From the NCBI GenBank assembly GCA_026770585.1, contig MU646542.1, positions 455,027 through 468,739 on the forward strand: a DNA stretch of 13,713 nucleotides. Direction: 5' to 3'. The notes under the pieces are model-generated. The model worked only from the letters and a program-made list of their open reading frames with translations. It was not told where the DNA came from and ran no database searches. Both the position numbers and the translations under genes were made by a program. This document shows, piece after piece, positions 1-7,800 of the stretch (position 1 is its first letter; each line of letters begins with the position of its first letter). This DNA comes from Baffinella frigidus. Its lineage: Eukaryota > Cryptophyceae > Cryptomonadales > Baffinellaceae.

Positions 1-125
1 CCCCCCTCTCTCTCGCTCGCTCGCTCTCTCGCTCGCTCGCTCCCTCTCCCTCCTTCCTTCCCTCCCTCTCTCTCTCTCTCCCTCCCCCCCCACCCCTCTC
101 TCTCGCTCTCTCTCTCTTTCTCTCG
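1..125. repeat. CT-rich microsatellite
   Basis: Almost pure pyrimidine on the plus strand: runs of CTCTCT, CTCGCTCG and CCTCCCTCC with no stable longer unit. It is low-complexity DNA with no coding signal. Its left limit lies outside the window. Confidence 0.85.
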
Positions 126-348
126 CTCTTTCTACATCCCTCTCCCGCGCCTCCGCGGTTGGGAATACATCAAGTAAGTCGGCCGTGGTGGTGGGAATAA
201 ATTATTATTTGAGAAAAGGCCACGGTCAGCCTCGAGTGGCCTTACTGCACTGCCAGGCCGGATATTTTGTAAAAGTCAATTCACCCACAAAATCTGTCAA
301 CTTAGAAACGAGGTACCCAGATTGGGCCCCCCCTAGGACCACCGTAGA

Positions 349-471
349 TACAGGGGTACCTCGCCCACAAGAAAGCGCCTCCTCCTAGGACCCTACAGTA
401 GGGCTATGCGTAGGGCCCTATAGTGGTCCTACGGGGGGGGGGCGCTTTCTTATGAGCGAGGTACCCCTGTA
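349..471. mobile_element. Foldback MITE, family 1, copy A
   Basis: The left end TACAGGGGTACCTCGCCCAC is matched by an inverted right end (GCGAGGTACCCCTGTA), and both arms continue into AAGAAAGCGC/GCGCTTTCTT. The interior (CCTAGGACCCTACAGTAGGG, then TAGGGCCCTATAGTGGTCCT) is also largely self-complementary, so the whole 123 bp can fold into one hairpin. There is no coding capacity. The outermost TA occurs on both sides in the copies with both ends complete, so it may be a TA target duplication (Tc1/mariner-like) or part of the terminal repeat. Confidence 0.8.
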
Positions 472-511
472 CCCCTTTACGGACATGATCTCACAGGGAA
501 CAACCGACACC

Positions 512-536
512 GACTCAGCGGGGCCACCGCTGAGTC
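512..536. repeat. Perfect 10-bp stem hairpin
   Basis: GACTCAGCGG is followed by a 5-base loop (GGCCA) and the exact reverse complement CCGCTGAGTC. It lies directly against half copy B of the family 1 MITE. No gene is nearby, so a transcription terminator role is not supported; it is more likely element debris. Confidence 0.6.
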
Positions 537-537
537 T

Positions 538-630
538 CCAGGGGTACCTCGCTCATGAGAAAGCGCTTCTCCGTAAGACCCTACAGCAGGCCTATTTTCA
601 GGGCCCTATGGTGGTGGCCGAGAAAACTAC
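538..630. mobile_element. Family 1 MITE, truncated half copy B
   Basis: It starts with CCAGGGGTACCTCGCTCATG and AGAAAGCGCTT, the family 1 left arm. It continues with the typical CCCTACAGCAGGCCTA interior and GGGCCCTATGGTGGT, then runs into unrelated sequence without the right terminal inverted repeat. The right limit is approximate. It looks like a decayed or interrupted copy. Confidence 0.6.
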
Positions 631-735
631 GGGCAAAAGTAGATCGTAAGTCCGAATTGTACCAGACACGTCTGTGCCTTCGTTTCTTCAATTTATCAAC
701 GCGCACCCGACCGTTCCCAAAACCCCCGCTCCCCC

Positions 736-824
736 TACAGGGTTACCTCGCTCATAAGAAACCGCCCCTGCCCTATGGATGTCCTAATAGGGTGGGCGTT
801 TCTTAAGAGCGAGGTACCCCTGTA
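736..824. mobile_element. Family 1 MITE, short copy C
   Basis: Left end TACAGGGTTACCTCGCTCAT and right end GAGCGAGGTACCCCTGTA are inverted copies. The element is only 89 bp because much of the interior palindrome is missing. Both flanks carry TA at the boundary. Confidence 0.75.
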
Positions 825-883
825 GGAGCCTACATTAGGCGCCTGCACTTAAGCTGACCGGTTGGAGGAACTACATGTAGTCA

Positions 884-985
884 ACACATCTCACCTCTCA
901 CACCTCTCACACCTTTCACACCTCTCGACTCTCTCACCTCCCTCACCTCCCTCACCCTCTCACACCTCTCACAGCAATCACGCCT
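884..985. repeat. CACCTCTCA-type minisatellite
   Basis: About ten degenerate copies of an ~9-base unit (CACCTCTCA, with CACCTTTCA and CACCTCCCT variants). An open frame here reads as Ser-His-Leu repeats. It has no other protein-like feature and is explained by the repeat itself. Confidence 0.75.
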
Positions 986-1027
986 CTCACGCAGGACGAG
1001 CCCGCCTCGGGACGTCCACCTACAAGC

Positions 1028-1285
1028 TAGGCCGCTCCGGTCTCACCCACCGGGTACATCGCCGGATAGACCGATCCTTCTAGATCCTTCTAGATCCTTC
1101 TAGATCCTTTTAGATCCTTCTTCTAGATCTTTCTAAGCATAGGCCGCTCCGGTCTCCCCCACCGGGTAGGTCGCCGGCAAGACCGATCCTTCTAGACCCT
1201 TCTAGATCCTTCTAGATCCTTCTAGGCCTAGGCCTCTCCGGTCTCCCCCACAGGATACGTCGCCGGGAAGACCGTGTTGTCTACC
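1028..1285. repeat. Composite tandem repeat with TTCTAGATCC runs
   Basis: Three copies of a ~50-base unit begin at about 1028, 1140 and 1231 (consensus core AGGCCGCTCCGGTCTC, then CCACCGGGTA, TCGCCGG and AAGACCG). The first two are followed by runs of a ~10-base unit TTCTAGATCC. Spacing differs between copies (about 111 and 91 bases), so the short runs expanded independently. Confidence 0.75.
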
Positions 1286-1348
1286 ACCACCTGCACACCC
1301 GCCGGGTCCGACCTGCCAGCGCACCCATCGTCACCATCCAACGCTCAC

Positions 1349-1479
1349 TACAGGGGTACCTCGCTCATAACAAACCGCCTCTCCCTAGGACCCTACAGTA
1401 GGGCTATGCCTAGGGCCCTCTGTGTCACTCTGGTGGTCCTAGGGGGGGTGCGCTTTCTTATGAGCGAGGTAATCTTGTA
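1349..1479. mobile_element. Family 1 MITE, copy D
   Basis: Left end TACAGGGGTACCTCGCTCAT, right arm GCGCTTTCTTATGAGCGAGG followed by a diverged tip (TAATCTTGTA). At 131 bp it is about 10 bp longer than the typical copy because of extra bases (TCTGTGTCACTC) in the interior. TA occurs at both borders. Confidence 0.75.
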
Positions 1480-1506
1480 CGCCCTTGGCATCGCCTTGGA
1501 AAATAT

Positions 1507-1607
1507 GATATCCCTTGAGTGGCCATGCCATCAAATTTGACGGCCAAGAGGTCCTAGGCAGGTCATAGGGCCCTAAGGTGTGAGCCTACTGGCCACTTGA
1601 GAGATAC
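1507..1607. mobile_element. Small inverted-repeat element (GAGTGGCCA type)
   Basis: GATATCCCTTGAGTGGCCA at the left is matched imperfectly by the reverse complement of TGGCCACTTGAGAGATAC at the right. The interior (GGTCCTAGGCAGGTCATAGG, CCCTAAGG) resembles that of the element at 2221-2330, which suggests a second family of foldback elements. No coding capacity. Confidence 0.5.
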
Positions 1608-1660
1608 CTATCTAGCCTTGACCCAGGTTCGCACGCGCCCTGCCAACGGGTTTAAGTGTT

Positions 1661-1781
1661 TACAGGGGTACCTCGCTCAGAAGGAAACGCCCACCCCCTA
1701 GCACACCCACAGGGCCCTAGGCATAGCCCTATTGTAGGCTCCTAGGGGGCGGCGTTTTCTTATGAGCGAGGTACCCCTGTA
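1661..1781. mobile_element. Family 1 MITE, copy E
   Basis: Complete 121-bp copy: TACAGGGGTACCTCGCTCAG at the left, GAGCGAGGTACCCCTGTA inverted at the right, with an interior of CCTAG/TAGGGCCCTAGG palindromes. It has the same length as copies F and G, so 121 bp is probably the unit length of the family. Confidence 0.8.
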
Positions 1782-1810
1782 GGGTTCAGGGTTCAGGCAT
1801 GGGGTCCTTG

Positions 1811-1873
1811 TGAAGTGGAGGGGGTAGCAGCGATGTTGACCCATTGTCAACATCTTTTCCGTGTTCCACTTCA
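1811..1873. repeat. Nested double hairpin
   Basis: The outer arms TGAAGTGGA (1811-1819) and TCCACTTCA (1865-1873) enclose a perfect inner hairpin, GATGTTGAC (1832-1840), a five-base loop, then GTCAACATC (1846-1854). This symmetry fits a tiny foldback element. A non-coding RNA is possible but nothing else supports it. Confidence 0.55.
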
Positions 1874-1882
1874 GAACGTGTC

Positions 1883-1934
1883 AGGGTTGAGAGGGTTGAG
1901 AGGGTTGAGAGGGTTGAGAGGGTTGAGAGGGTTT
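1883..1934. repeat. GGGTTGAGA minisatellite
   Basis: Between five and six near-identical 9-base units (GGGTTGAGA) in tandem. The unit differs from TTAGGG and TTTAGGG telomere repeats, so it is an internal minisatellite. Confidence 0.85.
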
Positions 1935-1940
1935 CTCGTA

Positions 1941-2189
1941 AGATAACTGAATCAGTCCCCTAATAAGCGTTTTCATTTAATTAGGACGCCTAATTGAATT
2001 TACTATGCCCTGACTAATTTCTCCTATCCAACCTCTTATTGAAAAGGAACTGATTCAGTTATCTCCCAAGATGAAAGCGCTCCAGTATTGGTGAATCAGT
2101 TCCTTTTCAATGAGAGGTTGGCTAGGAGAAATTAGTTAGGGCATAGTAAATTCAATTAGGCATCCTAATTAAATAAAAAAACGCTAATT
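1941..2189. mobile_element. Two head-to-head copies of an AT-rich inverted-repeat element
   Basis: AGATAACTGAATCAGT (1941-1956) and its perfect inverse (2049-2064) bound a 124-bp element. An inverted, slightly diverged copy of most of it follows at 2092-2189. As a result 1963-2057 and 2092-2189 pair as a ~95-nt hairpin with few mismatches and a ~34-nt loop. There is no reading frame of interest. If transcribed it would form a long dsRNA stem. Confidence 0.7.
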
Positions 2190-3105
2190 GGCTGTAGGGA
2201 GGCTCGAGGCGGACGGCTCTGGGTATCCCTTCAGCAACGGACGGGCGAAAATTCGCCCTAACTCGCCCTAAGCAGGTCCTAGGGCCCTACCGTAGGGCGT
2301 ATGCGCCTACCCGCCACTTACGGGATGACCAGGAGGGCGCGGGTCGGGGGCACTCACGATGGGGGGGGGGCATTGCGCCCGTGCTGAGCGCTCGACGAAA
2401 GAGCGTTGGCGGGCGTGGCTGTCTTGTCGCTGGGGGCCACAGCCTGGGGGGGCGCAGGGACACGGCGTCAGTCCAGAAATCTTGCTTCACTATACGTACC
2501 AAAATATATGATAAACGGACGCATGAATTGGACGTGCCGGTAGTAACTTTTTGTACCGACAGAAAATGTATCAGAGCGTGCTCAGGCTCCTAATCCACAC
2601 AGCGGACTTCGAAGGGATTTTGAATAGCCCCTAAGCGATAAGACCTAGGACCCCAAGGTAGGCAACCCGTAGGGACATAGGGGGGTTTCTACGGATAAGG
2701 TTAACGGAAAGGTGGCCCGATTTGGGCAGAAAATGCCTTTGTAGCCTGCTGTGGACCTGTATGGCTTAGGGTGGTCCCAGGCTCTTAGTCATGGTGCGCA
2801 GGGACAAGGCGCCAGGCTCAGAGAGTAAATGCGAAAAGCTAATGCCAGCGGACCCCCTAGCCTATGGTAGGAACCTTCCCTCCTCCTACGACGTTTAAAA
2901 CAAAAAGGTGTTTCAAAGTCGTAGGAGGGGGGCTCCTACCGTAGGCAATCCGTAGGCTCTAAGTACCTCGCTGGCCTTAGCTTTTTGCATGCGAGTGCGC
3001 CGACTGCTTCAGGTGAGGTTTTGTGAAGTTGGCATACATGCCGATCCAAGTTCGTAAACACAGTGGTTCGCACAGTGCAGGTCTAGCGGGTGTGCGAGTT
3101 CCACG
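2190..3105. other. Gene-poor stretch with decayed foldback elements
   Basis: No convincing coding region: open frames stay below about 75 codons and show no domain or repeat signal. Visible structure includes an imperfect inverted-repeat element at about 2221-2330 (with the hairpin GGGCGAA/TTCGCCC inside), whose interior resembles the 1507-1607 element. CCTAGGACC-type fragments occur around 2640-2700, and a foldback element lies at 2860-2946. Confidence 0.6.
2860..2946. repeat. Inverted-repeat element
   Basis: GCCTATGGTAGGA at the left pairs with TCCTACCGTAGGC at the right with one mismatch. Further in, CTCCTACGAC (2883-2892) pairs perfectly with GTCGTAGGAG (2918-2927) around an AT-rich loop. 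It is a small non-coding foldback element. Confidence 0.6.
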
Positions 3106-3270
3106 ACGTTCATGGGATAACGGACCGAAAATGGGGTAGTTAGGCCTACGGCATTGACTACGGTAGGCCGCAGGGGCCTAAGGGGAGCTCCTACCAAAAA
3201 CCCTGCGGCCTGCCGTAGGTAACACCGTAGGCCCAACTACCCCATTTTCAGTCCGTTACCCTATTAACGT
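3106..3270. mobile_element. Foldback MITE with AATGGGGTAGTT arms
   Basis: The left arm at 3106-3152 (TAACGGACCGAAAATGGGGT, then AGTTAGGCCTACGG) is mirrored at about 3216-3270 with few mismatches. The interior repeats CGGTAGGCC/GCCGTAGG motifs, so most of the element is self-complementary. No coding capacity. The exact ends are uncertain by a few bases. Confidence 0.7.
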
Positions 3271-3373
3271 AGGAGAGGTTCTTCATGGAGCACACCAGGG
3301 TGATATGGGTGCCTGTATCGATCAGGTAGATCGAGCGCAGTAGATTGTCCGATAGAGATGCCGTGCAAGCTAG

Positions 3374-3584
3374 CCACTCAAGGCTAGAAATGTGACTATT
3401 TTTTAAAAGGGTTTTTTTTACAAGTCAAAAAACACAAACGGCGTGTAGTGACTTTCACACAAATGGGGGCGTTTGGTCACGTGTCGGGCGGAATTCTGCC
3501 CGTTACGTGACCACGCCTGCCCGTGACTGGTACTAAATTTAACAATCCCACACTGAAAATAGTCCCATTTCTAGCCTCGAGTGG
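3374..3584. mobile_element. MITE with TAG target duplication
   Basis: The left terminal repeat CCACTCAAGGCTAGAAATG, then TGACTATTTT, is mirrored at the right end (AAAATAGTCCCATTTCTAGC, then CTCGAGTGG). Both sides are flanked by TAG (3371-3373 and 3585-3587). A 3-base target duplication is typical of PIF/Harbinger-like elements, so this 211-bp element is plausibly a non-autonomous member. Near the centre is a strong hairpin, GGTCACGT...ACGTGACC, enclosing GGGC...GCCC. Confidence 0.7.
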
Positions 3585-4038
3585 TAGGTAGGTCGCCAAG
3601 GTCTGCGTTTCAGCAAAACACCCCTAGGACAACGCATGCCCGCTCTCGAGTGAACTCGGCACATACAAGACAGTCAGGTCCGGATTCCGGACCTGGCTTT
3701 CAGGTGAAAGTAGACCGGACGGGCCCGCTTTCACTTAGGATGATACGAGAGATCTGCGACCCGGGGGTATACCAGCAGATATTGGTCGGGGCGGTTTTGG
3801 GTGCCATTCGACATGAGTTTCTCTGGCGGATGAGGACTCTATGGCGGATCAGGACTCTATTTAAGTTGTTCCCTCTTCGCTCGAGGGCGGGACCCCGCAC
3901 GCGTCTGGGGCAGCGGGGGGCTTTCACACATGCTACTTGCTATCCTTTCGGATCACATTCAGGGTCTCCAGGGGGGGCTTTCGAGTTCCGGGGTTCGTGT
4001 TTCGTTTTTCGGGTTTCGGGTTCAGGGTCTAGCGCTTG
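3585..4038. other. Intergenic stretch with short hairpins and an 18-bp tandem repeat
   Basis: A plus-strand frame is open for about 218 codons (3581-4237) but has no recognisable domain and runs straight through repeat copies, so it is not called a gene. Visible structure: perfect hairpin CAGGTCCGG-ATT-CCGGACCTG (3675-3695); GTGAAAG...CTTTCAC (3704-3734); an 18-base tandem duplication around TGGCGGATGAGGACTCTA (about 3820-3855); TTCAGGGTCT directly repeated at 3958 and 4021. Confidence 0.5.
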
Positions 4039-4055
4039 GAATGTGATCCGAAAGG
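3944..4055. repeat. 17-bp perfect inverted repeat
   Basis: CCTTTCGGATCACATTC (3944-3960) is the exact reverse complement of GAATGTGATCCGAAAGG (4039-4055). The right arm also occurs at about 13624 at the head of another AACCTAAAGG repeat copy. It is therefore part of that repeat, and the left arm may be a fragment of an inverted copy. Confidence 0.6.
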
Positions 4056-4130
4056 AAGCTGGGCTTCTCTGCAGAACACGTTCCAGCGACCGCCTATGTT
4101 GGGAGCTCGAAGAACCTAAACGACCTAACA
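4041..4130 (+). repeat. AACCTAAAGG interspersed repeat, copy 1
   Basis: Runs from GTGATCCGAAAGGAAGC through TCTGCAGAACACGTTCC to CGCCTATGTTGGGAGCTCGA and AGAACCTAAACGACCTAA. The same order of blocks recurs at 13623-13713, and its right half recurs at 11550-11605. All copies in the window have the same orientation. Confidence 0.75.
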
Positions 4131-4215
4131 GGGTAAGGCACGCGCTGGCGCCAGGGAGTGATCGAGGCATGATACCAACTAGCATGTGTGTGACCGGTGC
4201 AAACCGACGAGCGAC

Positions 4216-4336
4216 TACAGGGGTACCTCGCTCATAAGAAAGCGCACCCCCCCTAGGACCACCATAGGGCCCTAGGCATAGCCCTATTGTAGGGTCCTAG
4301 GGGGGGGCGGTTTCTTATGAACGAGGTACCCCTGTA
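4216..4336. mobile_element. Family 1 MITE, copy F (best preserved)
   Basis: TACAGGGGTACCTCGCTCAT followed by AAGAAAGCGC at the left, and the near-exact inverse at the right. The interior CCTAGGACCACCATAGGGCC, TAGGCATAGCCCTATTGTAG, GGTCCTAGG is an almost complete palindrome. 121 bp, TA at both borders, no coding capacity. It lies about 110 bp from the 3' end of the minus-strand gene. Confidence 0.85.
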
Positions 4337-4444
4337 GTGCCAGAGCAAGCCCGCTGGCAGCGGGAGCTACACAGACACGGAGGGATGCGTACTTGACTTT
4401 CGGTCTCCTTTGAGCCGGCAAGGTCTTCCCTTAAGTTGCCGTCC

Positions 4445-4830
4445 TTAAGTGGCCTTCCTAGGTTCCTCGATCCTACCATCTCGGACTCGTCTCTCAGTAC
4501 AGCTGGCGTGCGCAACCAGTTCCAGAGTCCGCCTATGATGGGAGTTAAAAAGAACCCAAAAAAAATCAAGGACCTGCTCTTGCTCTTGGCGCGCCCTGGA
4601 GCGGCTCCACCAGTAGGCGCCACCAGCCGCAGCGAGCACGACGACGCCCGCAACGATGATCCCGGCCACCCCACCGCCGCTGAGCCCGCCGCTGAGGCCG
4701 CTGTCGGCCACGGGCACGGGCGACGTCACCGCGTCGGGGGAAGCGTCGAGTGTCTTGGCGGAGATCTCCGCGACGGAGATGCCCGAGGACGCGAGCGCGG
4801 CGTTGACGTTAGTTCCGTTATTTCCGATTT
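4445..4830 (-). CDS. Last exon: C-terminal region with transmembrane helix
   Basis: In frame from about GTNVNAALASSGISVAEISA, which resembles the C-terminal segment of this algal family, then a Ser/Gly/Pro linker (SPDAVTSPVPVADSGLSGGL). A transmembrane helix GVAGIIVAGVVVLAAAGG (4607-4672) and a basic/Gln-rich cytosolic start (SRSRARQEQEQ) follow. The frame then enters repeat copy 2 and stops at 4445-4447. A TAA at 4832-4834 precedes the family-like part and no AG acceptor lies between them. The true 5' edge is therefore unresolved, or the gene is damaged here. Confidence 0.5.
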
Positions 4831-7800
4831 GTTATTCGTACTCCCAGTCGCCACGCTGCCAGTCAAAACGCTTTTCCTGCAGACCTTTTCTACGGAATGG
4901 CGTGTCGTTGGGCTATGTTGGGAGCGTTCAAACCCTGAAGGACCTACAGTCAGCCGCCCGCATCCCCCGTGCGCCTGCGCTCAATGCCAGAGGCGAGGCT
5001 GCACGGCGCGGCAGGGGAGTGTTTGGGAGGGATTAGAGCAAGCGTCCGCTCCGACTCCAAGGGTAGGCCTGCGGCCTAGAGCGTACCCGCTCTCTGTGAC
5101 GGCCTAGTACAGTCCTACTGTCCTAGTACTCCGTTACAGGGAGGAAGCGCTGTCAGAGAGCCAGAGCACGGCAGCGAGGGGTGCGAGAGCTGCACGAGTG
5201 CCACGGTACGGCAGAGAGGGGTGCGGGAGCTACCGTGACTTTCGTAGACACCGCAATGGAGGCGGCGAGCAGCCGGCGGCGTGTGGACTGATCCGTGATA
5301 GACGCGATGGCCACCCTGGCGGGCGCGACCGAGAGGGCCTGCGCCACGCCAGCCACGTACGCGGCCTGCTTGCCAGCGGTGAAATCTGTGGAGGACATGG
5401 CCACCGTCGCGGTGAATGTCACCACTGCATCGCAGTTGGAGCACGCCGCACACGCCCCCCCGTCCTCCCCGGTGTACCCAGCGTCACACGCGCAGTCCGT
5501 CAGCGCGTTGCTCCCCGTCGCGGAGGTCGAGTGCGAAGGACAGGCCGCGCAGCTCGCAGACCCCGCCGTGGCCGTGTACGTCCCCGCCACGCACGCGCTG
5601 CACGGCCCGCCGTCCGCACCCGCGAACCCCGCCGAGCACCGGCACAGGGAGCTGCCCAACGATGACACCGAGTTGGCAGGACACGTCACGCACGCGGCTG
5701 TCCCCACCGCGCTCTTGAACTTCCCCGCCTCGCACGCGCTGCACGCCTCTCCGTCCCGTGCCGCCGTGTACCCCGACGCACACGTGCAGTCCGCGAGCTC
5801 GTTGCTCCCTGCCGTGGAGACGGTGTTCGAAGGGCACACCGCGCACGTCCCCGCTCCCGCCGTGGCCGTGTACGTCCCCGCCAAGCACGGCGCGCACACG
5901 GCTTTTCCCACAACGCTCTTGAACTTCCCCGCCTCGCACGCGTCGCAAGGCACCCCGTCTGAGGCCGCCGTGTACCCCGCGTCACACTTGCATCCCGCGA
6001 GCTCGTTGCTCCCCGCCAGGGACGTCGTGTTCGAAGGGCACGCCGTGCAGTTCCCCGCCCCCGCCGCGGCCTTGAACTTCCCCGCCTCGCACGCGCTGCA
6101 CGCCTCTCCGTCCCGTGCCGCCGTGTACCCCGACGCACACGTGCAGTCCGCGAGCTCGTTGCTCTCTGCCGTGGAGACGGTGTCCGCAGGGCACACCGCG
6201 CACGTCCCCGCCCCCGCCGTGGCCTTGTACGTCCCTGCCAAGCACGGCGCGCACACGGCTTTTCCCACAACGCTCTTGAACTTCCCCGCCTCGCACGCGT
6301 CGCAAGCCACTCCGTCTCAGGCCGCCGTGTACCCCGCGGCACACGTGCATCCCGCGAGCTCGTTGCTCTCTGCCGTGGAGACGGTGTTCGAAGGGCACAC
6401 CGCGCACGTCCCCGCCCCCGCCGTGGCCGTGTACGTCCCCGCCAAGCACGGCGCGCAAGCGGCTGTTCCCACCGCACTCTTGAACTTCCCCGCCTCGCAC
6501 GCGTCGCACGGCACCCCGTCCGAGGCCGCCGTGTACCCCGCGTCACACTTGCAGTCCGCGAGCTCGGTGCTCCCCGCCAGGGACGTCTTGTTCAAAGGGC
6601 ACGCCGTGCAATTCGCCGAACCTTGCGTGGCCTTGTACGCCCCTGCCTTGCACGCAGTGCACGTCGCACCGTCCGCCCCGGTGTACCCCGCCGGACAGGC
6701 CCCCGGGCACAGAGCCACCTTCGGAAGACTGTCACCCATCTCGCCTTCCTCATCGCCCCGATAGTCGTACTGACCGAGGGAGCCTTCGTCAAAGCCCAGC
6801 TCGCCGTAGTCGTTTAACCCCCAGCACTTGACGCTCGCGTCGTCGAGCAGCGCGCATGAGTAATAATAGTTGAGCGCGAGCGCCACCGCCGAGCGATTCG
6901 TCCCGAGCTGAACCGCGGGTAGGCTGTCGCCCATGTGCGTCTTGAAAGTTCCCCTGCTGCCCGTGCTGCTGATGCCCAGCTCGCCGTAACCGTTGTTGCC
7001 CCAGCACTTGACCGCCAGCGCCGTCCCGTTCTCCAGCCGCGCGCACGTGTGGGAGCTGCCGGCTGCGACCTCGACGACCGTCCACCCGGAGCCCACGTCC
7101 ACGCTCGGAAGGGTCGCATTCATCTCGTTGGCACCATCACCCCGGTTTCCCGTGTCGCCGAGGCCCAGCCGGCCGACGCCGACTTCATTCTTCCCCCAGC
7201 ACTTGCTGCACGCGGGGATCGCTGGGGTCAGTGGAAGCGCGCGACGCAAGACAGCAGAGGCAGAGCTGCAACGCCCCCACCCGCGCGCCACGCCTCCTCT
7301 TCCGCCTCCTCTGAGGGCCACCAACGCACGTCGCGCGCTCAAGCCAGCCTGACACAACCCATCCAGGGGCGGAAGGGGGGGCGGGGCGCGCACAGCTGTC
7401 CGTCGTCGAACAGCGCGCAGTTGTGATCACTTCCTGCGGCGAGCTGCTTCACGGTGCGCCCCGTCCCGAGCTCCACGGCGGGCAGGCTGTCGCCCATGGC
7501 CCCGTCCCCGTCGCCCCGGTCGTCCGTGTTGCCCTGGCCCAGCTGGCCGTCGTCGTTGCGCCCCCAGCACTTGACGCTCTGGTCGTCGAGCAGCGCGCAC
7601 GAGTGCCTGCCGCCGAGCGCGAGCGCGAGCGCCGAGCGATTCGTCCCGAGCTGAACCGCGAGCAGGCTGTCGCCCATCGTCCCCGCCCCGCCCCTGTAGA
7701 TCTTGTCGCCCACGCCCAGCTGGCCGTAGAAGTTGTCCCCCCAGCACTTGACCGCCCGCGCCGCCCCGTTCTCCAGCCGCGCGCACGTGTGGAGGTCGCC

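Noticed and set aside
1883-1934. Telomere-like GGGTTGAGA repeats
   Set aside because: The unit is 9 bases and differs from known telomere repeats; the array is short and internal.
3581-4237. 218-codon open frame on the plus strand
   Set aside because: No domain, unusual composition, and it passes through an AACCTAAAGG repeat copy and into a MITE end.
6317-6319. Selenocysteine recoding of the TGA
   Set aside because: Sister repeats have Ser, not Cys, at this position, and no SECIS-like element was recognised.
5484-6546. Arg/Gly-rich open frames on the minus strand
   Set aside because: Off-frame shadows of the Cys-rich exon. They lack the Cys modules and contain Arg-rich low-complexity sequence typical of the wrong frame.
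5295-6764. 489-codon open frame on the plus strand
   Set aside because: It is antisense to the Cys-rich array. Its apparent repeats (FPASHALHASPS) mirror the GC-rich repeat DNA, whereas the minus strand gives conserved Cys spacing and RCC1 signatures.
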